Below are positions 26,313 to 37,300 of a stretch of 64,000 bases of DNA, in pieces. The notes under the pieces are model-generated. The model ran no database searches and had not been told where the DNA came from. It saw only the letters and a program-made list of their open reading frames with translations. Every line of letters starts with the position of its first letter. Within the stretch, counting starts at the first letter, position 1. The stretch comes from Ooceraea biroi (lineage: Eukaryota > Arthropoda > Insecta > Hymenoptera > Formicidae). Both the position numbers and the translations under genes were made by a program. Where the stretch lies: positions 9,424,833-9,488,832 of the forward strand of contig NC_039513.1 of NCBI RefSeq assembly GCF_003672135.1, in the 5' to 3' direction.

Positions 26313-27052
26313 TTCGCAGGTATCCGTATCTGTTCGGCGGTGCAGCTCGGTGCAGCTGACTGGGGGCGCGTCAGACGTCAGACGTTCCCTCGGTCAGCAA
26401 AGCAATCGCAACTATCAACTATCGATATCTTTATTATATCCTCGCGCAGATAAATGCAAAATTCATATCTTAAAATTGCAATTTGAAAGGCGACTCTTGC
26501 ACTAATCGAATGATTTGCTATCTCATTTGTGCAATTCCGACATTTTTAACTGCTCCCATTCCTGATAAATTATTTCTACGCACTTGAAGTTTTATCGTAC
26601 ACTCTTGAAATAATTCTTCCCTTTTTTCTCTGTCTGCTACGTTTATTTCTGGAAGACGAAATGTCGAAGAAAGTCGATTCAAATATACCTCGATCGCCGG
26701 ACGCCGCTGGATCGCCATGGTGGCACGATCTAGTGACGGAGCGCTCAACTACGCGAAGCGCCGATTGAATACGTGTACCTCGCTGTTTTGTCGCTCAAAG
26801 TCCACGGATTGTCACCTGGTGCGCACACGGTGCACGAACCGCTGTGCTATCGTGGCTCGTTAAAGGTCGGCCTGTGTGACGGCGGTCGATTAAACGAGGC
26901 GATGGGACGCGGACGTGACACGTGGAACCCCGGGCAGTGTTGATCCTGAATCATCGATCCTACGAGGGTAATTCTGTCTTCGTCATCTTGAAGGATTCCA
27001 AAGGCACGCATAATTGTGCGAAGCTAGACGACGACATCGAATTCACGCCGTC
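26313..27052. promoter_or_regulatory. Shared 740-bp region between divergent NDUFV1 and PREB
   Basis: Both start codons face away from this interval, so both promoters must be here or very near. It contains a direct repeat CGGTGCAGCTCGGTGCAGCT at about 26338-26357, overlapping an E-box (CAGCTG) around 26354. The AT-rich part 26400-26690 contains a small minus-strand ORF listed separately. No TATA box is obvious. The promoter role is inferred from geometry. Confidence 0.5.
26518..26718 (-). CDS. Candidate 66-residue protein upstream of NDUFV1
   Basis: Not recognised. On the minus strand the start lies in GCCACCATGG, a textbook strong initiation context. The frame runs 66 codons to a TAG. The product starts MAIQRRPAIEVYLNRLSSTF, is rich in charged residues with a likely helical middle (DREKREELFQEC), and has no signal peptide or membrane segment. 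An in-frame upstream ATG at 26748 would add ten residues. The NDUFV1 start codon is about 205 nt further down the same strand, so this could be a separate small gene, the first cistron of a two-cistron transcript, or a long upstream ORF. Composition is AT-richer than NDUFV1. It could also be chance, although the start context and unbiased composition argue against that. Confidence 0.42.
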   Translation of the reverse strand: MAIQRRPAIEVYLNRLSSTFRLPEINVADREKREELFQECTIKLQVRRNNLSGMGAVKNVGIAQMR

Positions 27053-28761
27053 ATGCCCTCCAGAAGGAGCAAGGGTGGCCTCCTGGCCAGGGTGAACTTT
27101 CCCCTTTACACACTGCAAATGCTTACCAGCAGGCATATCCTGGTGGGCGGTGGAGGCGGCTCCTCCAAGACTGGAGTTGCCAACGGATTTGTAAGTTGAT
27201 AAATGAGTATCTCTTACTCTTGCACGATTCTTGCATCAGAATGTTAAAAGGACCGACGGATTATCTTAATTGCATTTAACGTTTTTGGCATTGACAGTTT
27301 AGTTTGATAAGAAGGAGACTGATGTCAGACACGATTGCTCACGTTGTAGGAAATTTTTGAGTTGTCACACAATGGGACGCATTTCATCGCTGAGGAAGTA
27401 ACCAGACATGAGACGGGTCCCAGCGTAGTTATGAACTGTGCCTCGCACAACAATGGCAAGAAAACGTGGATAGTTGCTGGTCAAGAAAGCCACTGTCAAT
27501 TGTACAATGTGAATCCTAAAGTGGTGACTTTGGAGAACGGCGAATTGATCAAAGGCCCGGCAGCAGCGACTAATAAGGATGGTCTTAGACATAGAAGGAA
27601 CAGCGAGAAGGTCGAGGAGGCTCAGTCGCAGAAGGAGAGGATAGAGGAAATCAAAGACGACAATTCCAACGTCAAGAGCAAGAAGTTGCAGTTGGTTCTT
27701 AAACCTGCTGACAGCGTGCAAACGGCATTTGGGTAAGACGCACGTGGTTTACCACGACTTACATCTCAAACAGCAGCGCACTGATCATTAACGAGAGTCC
27801 TTTCGCTTGCAGCAACGGTGAACCTTTGCAAAGAGTCGTCCGAGTGAGCTCGCACGGAAAGATCATGGCCACGGGCGGCACGGACGGCAGAGTCAGACTA
27901 TGGCGATTCCCACAGTTGCAGAAACTGTATGACCTCGACGCGCACGGGAAGGAGATAGACGATCTAGATTTCAGCCCTGACAGCAATCTGCTGGTGAGCA
28001 TCGCCAAGGATGGAAAGGCCTTCCTGTGGAACGTGAACGATGGCACGAGAGACCGCGAGCTCACCTGGACGCCGCAGGACGGCACGAAGTACATGTACAA
28101 GAGGTGTCGGTTCAGAAAAGTCGCGGAGGATAAAACGCGAATCGACCTGTTCGTGCTGTCCAACGCCGTCGTGGCGAAGAACCCTAGCTTCCTGCAGCTG
28201 TGGGATGCACACGCTGGAACGATCGTCCGATCGGCCGCCTACAGGGAGACCCTGTCGGCGTTGGCGGTCTCCGACGACGGCAAATTCGTGGCCGTCGGCA
28301 CGATGTTCTCGGGCAGCGTCGACATATTCGTCGCGTTCAGTCTGAGGAAGGCGCTCCATGTACCCGGCGCGCACAGCATGTTCGTGACCGGCCTGGAATT
28401 TCTACCTACCAAGCTCGACGGCCCGGCGATTACCAGCAATACGGAAACCGCGGTAGTCAGCATCTCCGTGGACAATAGGATCTGCGTGCACAGTATACCA
28501 TTTAGACGTAAGTGTTTTGTTGTGCAATTTATGCAATTTTTATAAAGCAATTTTTAATAATAATGTAATTAATAATTAATAATTTATTAATAAGTTTTAT
28601 TTTATAAAGCAAATAATTATGCGATAGAATTTTGTAAGGTGCTGTTAGTTACTAAGTTCATCTCGAATGTTACAGACACACTGCCATTCTGGTTCGTCAT
28701 CATACTGATCGCCTTATGCATATGCGGTGCTTTCATCCTCTGCAGTTATCTTGGCATATGA
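27053..28761 (+). CDS. Preb: PREB/Sec12-like guanine nucleotide exchange factor for SAR1
   Basis: ER membrane WD-repeat protein that loads GTP on SAR1 and starts COPII coat assembly at ER exit sites. Four exons: 27053-27190, 27350-27732, 27813-28507 and 28676-28761, all GT/AG, giving 433 residues (human PREB is about 417). The N-terminus has the conserved LLARVNFPLYTLQMLTSRHI and a glycine-rich GGGGGSSKTGVANGF loop, the region of the Sec12 K-loop. WD40 repeats follow, for example GGTDGRVRLWRFP and SIAKDGKAFLWNV. A single C-terminal membrane anchor of about 20 hydrophobic residues begins LPFWFVIILIALCICG. An in-frame ATG at 27014 lies 13 codons earlier; I chose 27053 because MPSRRSKGGLLARV matches the family start. 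The gene looks complete. Confidence 0.95.
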
Positions 28762-30430
28762 CCCGAAATGTGCGACCGGGGCGATAAAGCAGGACGTCTT
28801 TTCCTGATGTCACTATAGATAATTAATACGATTATGAGCGATCGAATTCAAGGCAAATGCAGTGTACTCGGCATGCAACGCACGATTCACTTGGACGATT
28901 TACGGACACTAAACGATAAACGCTCGAGGACTTTACGTGTACGGGCGGTGCGTAGAAGTCTTATAAGATAAGAGCAGGTACGCAGCATTGCATTGACATA
29001 TATGGCATAATTGGCTACTAAAACGAGTGCAAAGTATCGGAAAGTTATTGTAATCGCACGGTATCATAGGACAAATATTTGCGGATTGTTTGGTAATTAA
29101 GATCGCTCGTTAGCGTATAGTTGAATTAATTGCTGTACACCTACATACACACATACACACACACATACATACACACACAGCAGCAGCAGATCTTCAGGAT
29201 GCAATTTAGGATATAGGTACGACGTCGTGGTGCTACTGTGATAAACGAGTGAACTATGTTGCACCGGAGTGCTTCCAACGGATTCGAGGGGCCGCACCAC
29301 TAGCACATTGATGTACATAGATTACGTTTTATCGATTTTTAACGCCAAAGGAAGAATCGAAGCGCGCGCCGCCACGATTCTTCCACTAGCCGTACGGATA
29401 GCGGGTTGATCGCACGTAATTGGTTTCATTTAAAATGGTAATGCGAAATCTGTTGCTCATAGTTGCATTTATATGTTACCGACTCCCACATCATTCTTCC
29501 TCTTCTCCTGAGGGAAAACAGCGTTTCCTGGTTGTGCTTTCTCTGTAAAACATGACAAATGGTGAACAAACTAAACACTATTTGTATCGATCGACGACAC
29601 TGCACGGTTAGCATCAATCGCTATTAGATTTCGCAAAGTGATCTCGTGAATATTATTTAGTTAGGGCGTTTCCCAAGTTTTATCGAAATTCTGTATTTTT
29701 CACCGCGCACGGTCAGTTTTATTCCGCATTTGCAAAATCGTTCCGTCTAATTGCCGAGGTTTGTTCGAATAAATGTATATGTGTATAGATTATTCGCGAA
29801 TAACGGAAACTTTCTGCGCAACCGGTTTGCAAGGCGTCAACGGCATCATGGATAATAAATGATTGCATAATTACATAATCGATATCTATCTATCTATGTC
29901 TTCGCTAGCTATTCTCGCCTTTCATAAGCCTCGGAGGTTGCGAAACAAGCGCACGAGGCAGAAGAATGGAGCAACAGTCGTATCTTTCTAATGTCGCGAT
30001 AATGAAATTGGTCAGCCAGGGGCATTAGAGATACGTATGGAATTATTTCCCCGTATGAACGGAATATGAGCCAGGTGGAATGTCGTCCGAAATCGAAAGG
30101 GGCCTCCGGGTCAGAACTGACATTCCACGCCCCACCTATTAGACGCCGCGTGGCAGTTCGAAGCGCGATGAGAAAGAGACATGATTGCAACGTACGAGAA
30201 AAGAAAGTTTCGATTTCTGATGCTCGAAGAACACGCGAGAGAAATTGATGCGCTCGCACATCGAATCACGTTGGTCTGTAAATTTATTTCTTCATGTGCT
30301 AAGAGTACATTGAATCGGGGTGCGGATAATCTGAAGTAAGGGGGATAAAGCGTCTTTATGCGCTCCTTATGCAATCTTTCTGACAGTCGAAATGAAACGT
30401 AATTCTTATTTGCTTTTTGTACGTACAGTT

Positions 30431-30436
30431 TTTATT
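30431..30436 (-). terminator. Candidate poly(A) signal of vermiform
   Basis: AATAAA on the minus strand about 900 nt after the vermiform stop codon. Another copy lies near 30283. Choice between them is not decided by the sequence. Confidence 0.3.
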
Positions 30437-30820
30437 GAGAAATATTTTAAGGATACTAAAAATTACTTAGACTCTCGCGCGTCGCTTAAATCCTAGAGAG
30501 TACATGTCCAAAGAGGCGCGGGATGGTGTGTTCAGCTTCTGTCTCTCGCTTCGTCAGCCGCGAGAAAGCTCTGTCCGTAACGCGCGCCTCCAGAAAACAA
30601 CGAGGACGAGGATCAGGAGGGCAAGGATCCGGTGGATATGTACAAGTGGGACGTCTGCTACGGAACCACCTCGTTCCCGACGGACGTCGATTCCTTGGCA
30701 GCCGTCGACGCCGCTCGCGAACGAGCTCGTTCCCGTTTCGCGGGCAGAAAGAAATAAGAGCGACGTCCTGCTTTTTCCCGCGAGTTTCATCGGCGATCGT
30801 GCGGCGATGGCGTTTTCCTC

Positions 30821-30852
<32 letters not shown>
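30821..30852 (+). repeat. (GA)n microsatellite
   Basis: Thirty-two bases of almost pure GA with one AAA interruption. Confidence 0.85.
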
Positions 30853-31335
30853 TACACGCGACCATCCTCACCGCGATCACAGGCGGCGGTGTGTTTTACC
30901 GATACACTAATTTACATAAATAATAATGACAGCCGAGCCGGACTCGGAGAAACGGCGCGGCACGCGGCATTCTTGGCGTTTCCTTCAAAAGTAAAAGAGT
31001 TTCTCTACATTCGTACACACGACTCGATCTCCCTCCGACCAGGTGACGCTTTCTAATCGCGATAAGACGACTCTGAGATCGTCCGAGATCTTGCGCCTCG
31101 ACACACCCCGCCGCCGCCGATTGCTTTCTCCGCGTCTTTCTCCGTCTTCCAGAGCCGTGCTCTTGAGTCTCTGGCTGGCCGAGATCGATGGCGCGCGATT
31201 TCCGTGTTACTTGATAATGTATGACGTCGCGGATGATCGGCGTCGCTTCCGACATCCTTATCAGCGACCGACCGCTCGAAGAAATCGGATCGCGCTGCCG
31301 ATCGACGCGGCATTGCTCGTTTCATGGACGACGGA

Positions 31336-34300
31336 TCACTTCTTCACGGAGAAACCGTCGCCGGTCGGGTCCAGCAACCACGGATAGTTGTTGGGGCACT
31401 CCATGCAGGTGAAAAGACGCAGAGTTTCGCCGGGCAGCTCCCTGGTAGTCAGGGGACAGGCGTTGGGCAGCGAGCAGTAGGGCAAACCCTTCTCGTCGCA
31501 GGTCTCCTTCCAGTCCTGGAAGTCTCTGAGCGCGGAGAGCTCAGTCGGCTGTTGCATCCACTTGATCACCTGACGAAACGAAAACGAAACGTGAAACATG
31601 GTGCATTACGTTACTGTACTATACACAATAATCAAAGGCCGCAGCACTCTAGAAAATTGCAGGATCAATTTCTCACCTGAACCATGGTAACGAAGTATAC
31701 GTCACTCCTGGCGATCATCTCCTCGATGAACTTGATCAGCTCCTCCTTGTATTCCTTCTTGCTCTTTAACCAGGACGCGTGGAAGTGCAGGCCAAGTGGC
31801 GCCCTGTTGCTGTTGAAGTGTCTGTTGAAGTTGTGCCTGAGCAGCCGGGCGAACTGCTCGCCGGTCTGAATGTTGGAGCACGAGTCAACCATGTGGCAAC
31901 CAGGCAGGGACTCGTCGAAGGTGGGGTCGTCTCTGCGATCCAACTCATTCATCACCATTTCCCAGACCGGATGCGACCTGGACGGACAGTTACCACCGTT
32001 GCCATTGCAACGATGTGGCATCCGGAAGTAGAGGGTATACGGCCAGATGGGTACTCGTCCCAGGGACGCCGTGATGGACGCATCGTACACGAAGAACTGG
32101 TCGGCCATCATCTCGAACTGTTTGTTACCGCCAACCCTGAGATAAGGAGCGCGCATGCCAATGATGGAGCCGTCAGTGATGTTGGCGAAGCGCTCGATAA
32201 TCAACCTGGCGCCAGCCATCTCCGCCAGCCAATCGTCGTAGGTGCCCTGACTCCAATACTGCGGATCCTCCTTGTGGGTCAACGAGAACACTGCGATCTC
32301 GTGGCCGCGTCGATGCAAGTCCTGGACAGCCGAGTAGTTGGTGTACTTGTGCGAGACGAAGAAGGTACCGCGGATCTGGCAGCCGTTCGGATTCTGTCGC
32401 TGCCCGTTAAAGACCTCCTCGTACAGGTCAATGTTGTCGACATTCACAGCGCCGTTGAACGTGATCGTGATCATCTGCGGCACTTGTTGGGGATCGATGT
32501 TGCCGGGGATGCGAGTGCCATCAGCCGAGCAGTAGCAGTCGGGCAGCACGCATTGCGTGGGATCGCAGTCTGGTGCACGATTGGGATCGGTCTCCACAGC
32601 TGTAACGCGATTAAGAACATCGCGATGTAGGTGTGGGAGATTCTCTTGTGCGGTAAAAATTGCATGTTTAAGGATATGTTGACGCCTTCCAAGACTCCAA
32701 CGCTGGAGTCAACGCAGAGAATTAATATAAGTTCACATGAATGAGATTGGAGCACTGATACGCCTCGATAATTACACCCGACAACTCTCGCGCGATTCGG
32801 GCTACAATCTAAATCTGGAATCGACTTATCCGTCACTCGATCGCAACGAGCGAACGTGATACGTTGCGACACTTACTGCAGGCGTTCTCGTCGGACTCGT
32901 CCTTGCAGTCGGGCTTGCCATTACAGAAGAGCTCCTTGTCGACGCACTCGCCGTTACCGCATGACAACTTCCCCTCTGGGCAGACGGGCTCGTCGGTCTT
33001 GAGGATGGGCAAGACCTTACGCGGCTCTGCAAAACGCAATTCCTGTTAGAACACGTGACCGCTCATCCCGCCAATTGGCTACCAGTTGAGCTAGCGAGCT
33101 GCTGCTACAAAACTCCATCAAAGGTCAACGGGATGACCATAGCGCCCAGTACGATGACATATCAATCTCATCAGTTAATAGACGTTAATTCACGTAGATC
33201 AGTTAATTGATAACGGACAGTTTCCCCCATTGGGGTTCAACTGTGATTCAAATTAACGTCGTTAATTGGCCAAGGCAAGTGAAAGATTTCGTAATAGGCA
33301 CTTTATGACCAGGTACCAAACACTGCGCGGATGTTCTTATTGCAATTGGTGCTCTACACGATTCGTGTGACCAGCTACAGGTGTAATCAAGGCCCGAAAA
33401 ATGCCACTGTCTCCCATTCATTTATTTACACCGATCAACGCAGCAGCGTAGGAACTACTGTCGCTCTACTTGCGTGGACTTGGGGAGCACAGAGAGACAA
33501 AGTCGAAATGAAACCGGCAAGCTGAAAGAGCCGTGCTGAATTAATTCGCGTCACCCAATTCCGCAGTCTACCTCGTCACCTTAGCAAACAGCAACGTCGC
33601 ATATTCGCTCTATATACTTTTGCGGTGGCGGTGGCGGAAAATGTATATGTACAAAGAACTCGAAAGGGATGGGGGGGACTTTTTGAGTTTTCGTGATTTT
33701 CCCAGAGAGAAGAAAACACTTTGGCAAACGCGCTCGTTCCTACGCCACTGCCCACCGAAATGGGCTCTTTCTCATTTTGGTCCTCCATCGGAATGGCTTT
33801 CGTTTCGTCTCGTTTGTCGTCGTTCCTTCTGTCTATTTTCGTCGTCAGTCCTCTCGTCCTTTTTCTATACTTTTCGCCCGCTACGAGAAGTGTGCATGTC
33901 GTCGTTCGGTCAACACGTAGCTCTTCGTTCTACTGTCCACGAAAGATAAACGTGCGTGTCTCGTCCTGCAATCTCCCTAGTGAATCTCGCAGGAGGAGTG
34001 TTTGCCTTTCAACCCGATGGTGAAGGGGTCGAGAATAAACTGTGTCTCGACAGTTGTCTGCCTCGTCGACTGGCAGCGATGCACGCAAACTTGTTTGTTA
34101 TTCGTGTGTATGAAAAAGTGACAGGAAGTATGAAGAGAAAGAGAGAGAGAGAGCGAGATAAAGATGAGTTTTGAGAGTGTGTTGGTACGAGCGAAACGAA
34201 AGAGAGCGAGAATAATCGTTGGGAAGTAGAGAAGAAATTAGAATGCAAGTGAAAGAGTAATTAGAAGAGTATGAAGCAGCGTGAGCGCAAGGGATTAATT

Positions 34301-37300
34301 GGCTGTATCTGGCGATGTCGAGTAACGCGCTTTTCAGAATTGATCGATGACCAGCGATTTTAAATTTGATGCGTCAAAATCACCCAACTCTTTTCTTTAC
34401 GTTTGTCTTTGTATTTTTCGCATTGGCCGACCGTAATAATCGAGAGAAAGTGTGCGGCATCCTGTGCACCCGTATCAAATGCCAACGGATTGCGATAGAT
34501 CGAGAGTACGGAAATGGAATTGCGAGAATATCCCGTAGTCGTGTTCCGTCGTCCTCCAGTCGCGAAACGAGGATTAACAGCGAAAGAAGAGTCCTTCAGT
34601 CGCTGACAGATTAACGGCCGAGCTGATCGCGCGCGTAATTTCCAGATTTCAGTGGTAAAAGCGAGCCGGCAAGATTGCCGCCGGCCGAGCAGCGAGGAGC
34701 TCCCGTAAGGAGGCCAGATCGTCGAAGCGAAACCGATCTGGATACAGAGAGAAAGATCGGCGAGCGCACACGTGCAACCTCGTACCTGGAGCGAACGTTA
34801 GGGGAAAGGGGGGAGCGTTAGAAAAATGTTAGAAAATCATTGCGTGCCAATGTTGACTCGTACGAATCGCAGAGGGATTGTGACATTTAAAATTTGCAAC
34901 GGCGGCAATGTGGCGCACTTGATGCAAACTGGCGATCGCGGGTTGTTCAGCTTTTGATTTATGAACTGGCGAGTGTGGTGGCGCGTTGCATTCTTCAAGA
35001 GCTTAACTAATTACTGGAATTAATTCGTTCGACATGGAGCTCGAGGTGGAAACGCTTCGCCGGCGTCGGCAGAACACAGTGAATGAAATTACATTTTGAA
35101 ACGTGTGCGAAAAAATCGCTGCGGGGGGGAGATTATCGATGCACGAGTTGCGAAATGTGATTTTGCAAATTCTACGCGCGTGTTTGCGCAAACCGCTTCG
35201 CGATGATCTTTCACGATGTACCGAAATTCATTTATGTGCGATCGTTTCAGAGGCTGTGACTTAAAAATAAACGGTTTCAACATGGAAATTGAAATGTGGC
35301 TGATACTCACGCGGGAGATATGTATCTCATTACCACGTACCGCCGCTCACGAGGGAATAGAACGCGGAAGCGTAATGGCCTTCCGCATATGCATTGGCAC
35401 GCAATTTGGCATTAATCATTGGACGATGTTAAGCTAACAACGAGTCTGTTGAAAATTGGAATTGGACGAAACCGCAAATAAAATACCTCATTTACATTCA
35501 ATTAAATCCTACAAAGTCCCGCAAATTATTCTGCATAAAATTGCTTTTCTCTGTTACAGGTATAAAAAAGGTCCTCTGACAAAAGAAATTTCTGATATTA
35601 TTACAAAAGAACTAACTAATCGATATACTCATGGAACACTTGACGATTGTTTTATTAGTTCAAGTGACGAAGGATGATTCTGGTCAGACTAGAGCTTGAA
35701 ATCGAGCGAGAACGTCAGCTTTTTCGCCCAGTTCCATTGGGAAGCGTAACTCTGTTAGTTCGCACACGATGAATCGTGGAAGTTGCAAGGGAGAACAGGG
35801 GGATAGCGATTTTTTCGAGAGAACGAAACCGGGTTAGCCGCTCGCGTGGCGCCCGATGTTTCGCGATCGCTAGCGTCTCCGAAATGTTTCTCGTTGTTCG
35901 TTGTTGGGCTTTCCGTTCGCACTTTCGCTGAAAATCGAAACCAGTCCCATCGAGCCGCGGCGCCGCGTCTCGGAACGAAAGTGGTTGGGCGAGAGACCGC
36001 GCGCGAGTAAGCAACGTCTCTCGAAAGTATCGGGATCCGGGCGTTTTCGATCGTTAATCGCACCGCTGAAAGTACAGGTCCCCGTCGAGGGGACAATTTC
36101 GCGTCGAATCCCCGTCGCTATGTTAATGCGCGCTTTCCGGTTTAATGGCATCACCCGCCGCTGGAAAGTTTCGCATAGTTGGCTTTTTTCGATCCTCGCA
36201 GCTTACGTAAGCGGCCAATTGCGTAATTGTCTCGAATATCTCGATTAAGAAATGATTTCTTATTGATAACACTGTTCAACAAAAAATCACTTTTTTTCGA
36301 ACACCGGAACGAGACTAGTCGTTTCTTATAGTTTTTTGGATGCTGAACACGAATTCGGTTTCCAAATTGCTCCATCACGTCACAATTTTGAGAAATTTGC
36401 ACTTAAAGGTATAAAAAAGGGCTATTTTGACGAATTTCATCATATTATAGCTACAAAATGTGACGTGCTGGAGAAGTTTAATTACAATGAAAATAAAGTA
36501 TGTTGTTAAGACTTTCAATCCTCAAAAGGAATTTTTGGTGTCGGTTATGGTTCATAAGATATCCATGGTTATATATGGAGTATATGAGAATACAAATAAC
36601 TTGGGTCAGTTTAGTTCGCGTCTTGCCGCTAGATGTTGCCCTGTGATACATACTCGCATTTAAAAATCATAAACCGAGAGTATATATAAATGTTCTTAAC
36701 TTGGAAGCATTCTGCTTTTACAGCTTAAAAGTTAATTATATTAGATAAATGGCACTTAGCGACAAAACGCGAACTAACAGAAGAGAACCCGTGATTTATT
36801 CTTAGATTGAGTTTACAATGACACGAACATGTAAATATTCTCCAGATTTTTTTTGTCAGCGACTTAAAAAACACTTAAGTCACAGTTAACTTCTCTAACA
36901 ATACACCTCATATTTAACCATAAATATCTTATGAACCATAACCGACACCAAAAATTCCTTTTGAGGATTGAAAGTCCTAATAACATACTTTATTTTCATT
37001 GCATTTAAACTTCTCCAGCACGTCACATTTTGTAGCTATAATATGATGCAATTCGTCAAAATAGCCCTTTTTGCATCTTTAATTGCAAATTTCTCAAAAT
37101 TGTGACGTGATGGAGCAATTTGGAAACCGGATTCGTGTTCAGCATCCAAAAAACTATAAGAAACGACTAGTCTCGTTCCGGTGTTTTTTGTTTGTTGAGC
37201 TGTGTAATTGAGTAACGCGCTTGTCGGGACATCGATCGGCGACGCCGGAAATCCCGCCGGGATTTGCCACCCGAGAACGAATTTCGAAAAGTCGGCTCTA

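Larger units (their letters stand above)
28762..31335. other. Intergenic DNA between PREB and vermiform (tail to tail)
   Basis: Contains the 3' untranslated regions of both neighbours. AATAAA at 29768-29773 is a possible PREB poly(A) signal. Simple repeats: a CA/CATA tract at about 29140-29180 followed by (CAG)n, and (GA)n at 30821-30852. Open frames at 30500-31400 show no family resemblance. Confidence 0.6.

Noticed and set aside
31779..32630. 283-codon plus-strand frame
   Set aside because: Antisense shadow of the large vermiform NodB exon, whose minus-strand reading has clear homology.
33060..33115. tRNA-like D arm on the minus strand (TAGCTCAACTGGTAG)
   Set aside because: No paired acceptor stem, no anticodon arm and no GGTTCRAATCC B box at the right distance. 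It is a chance match.
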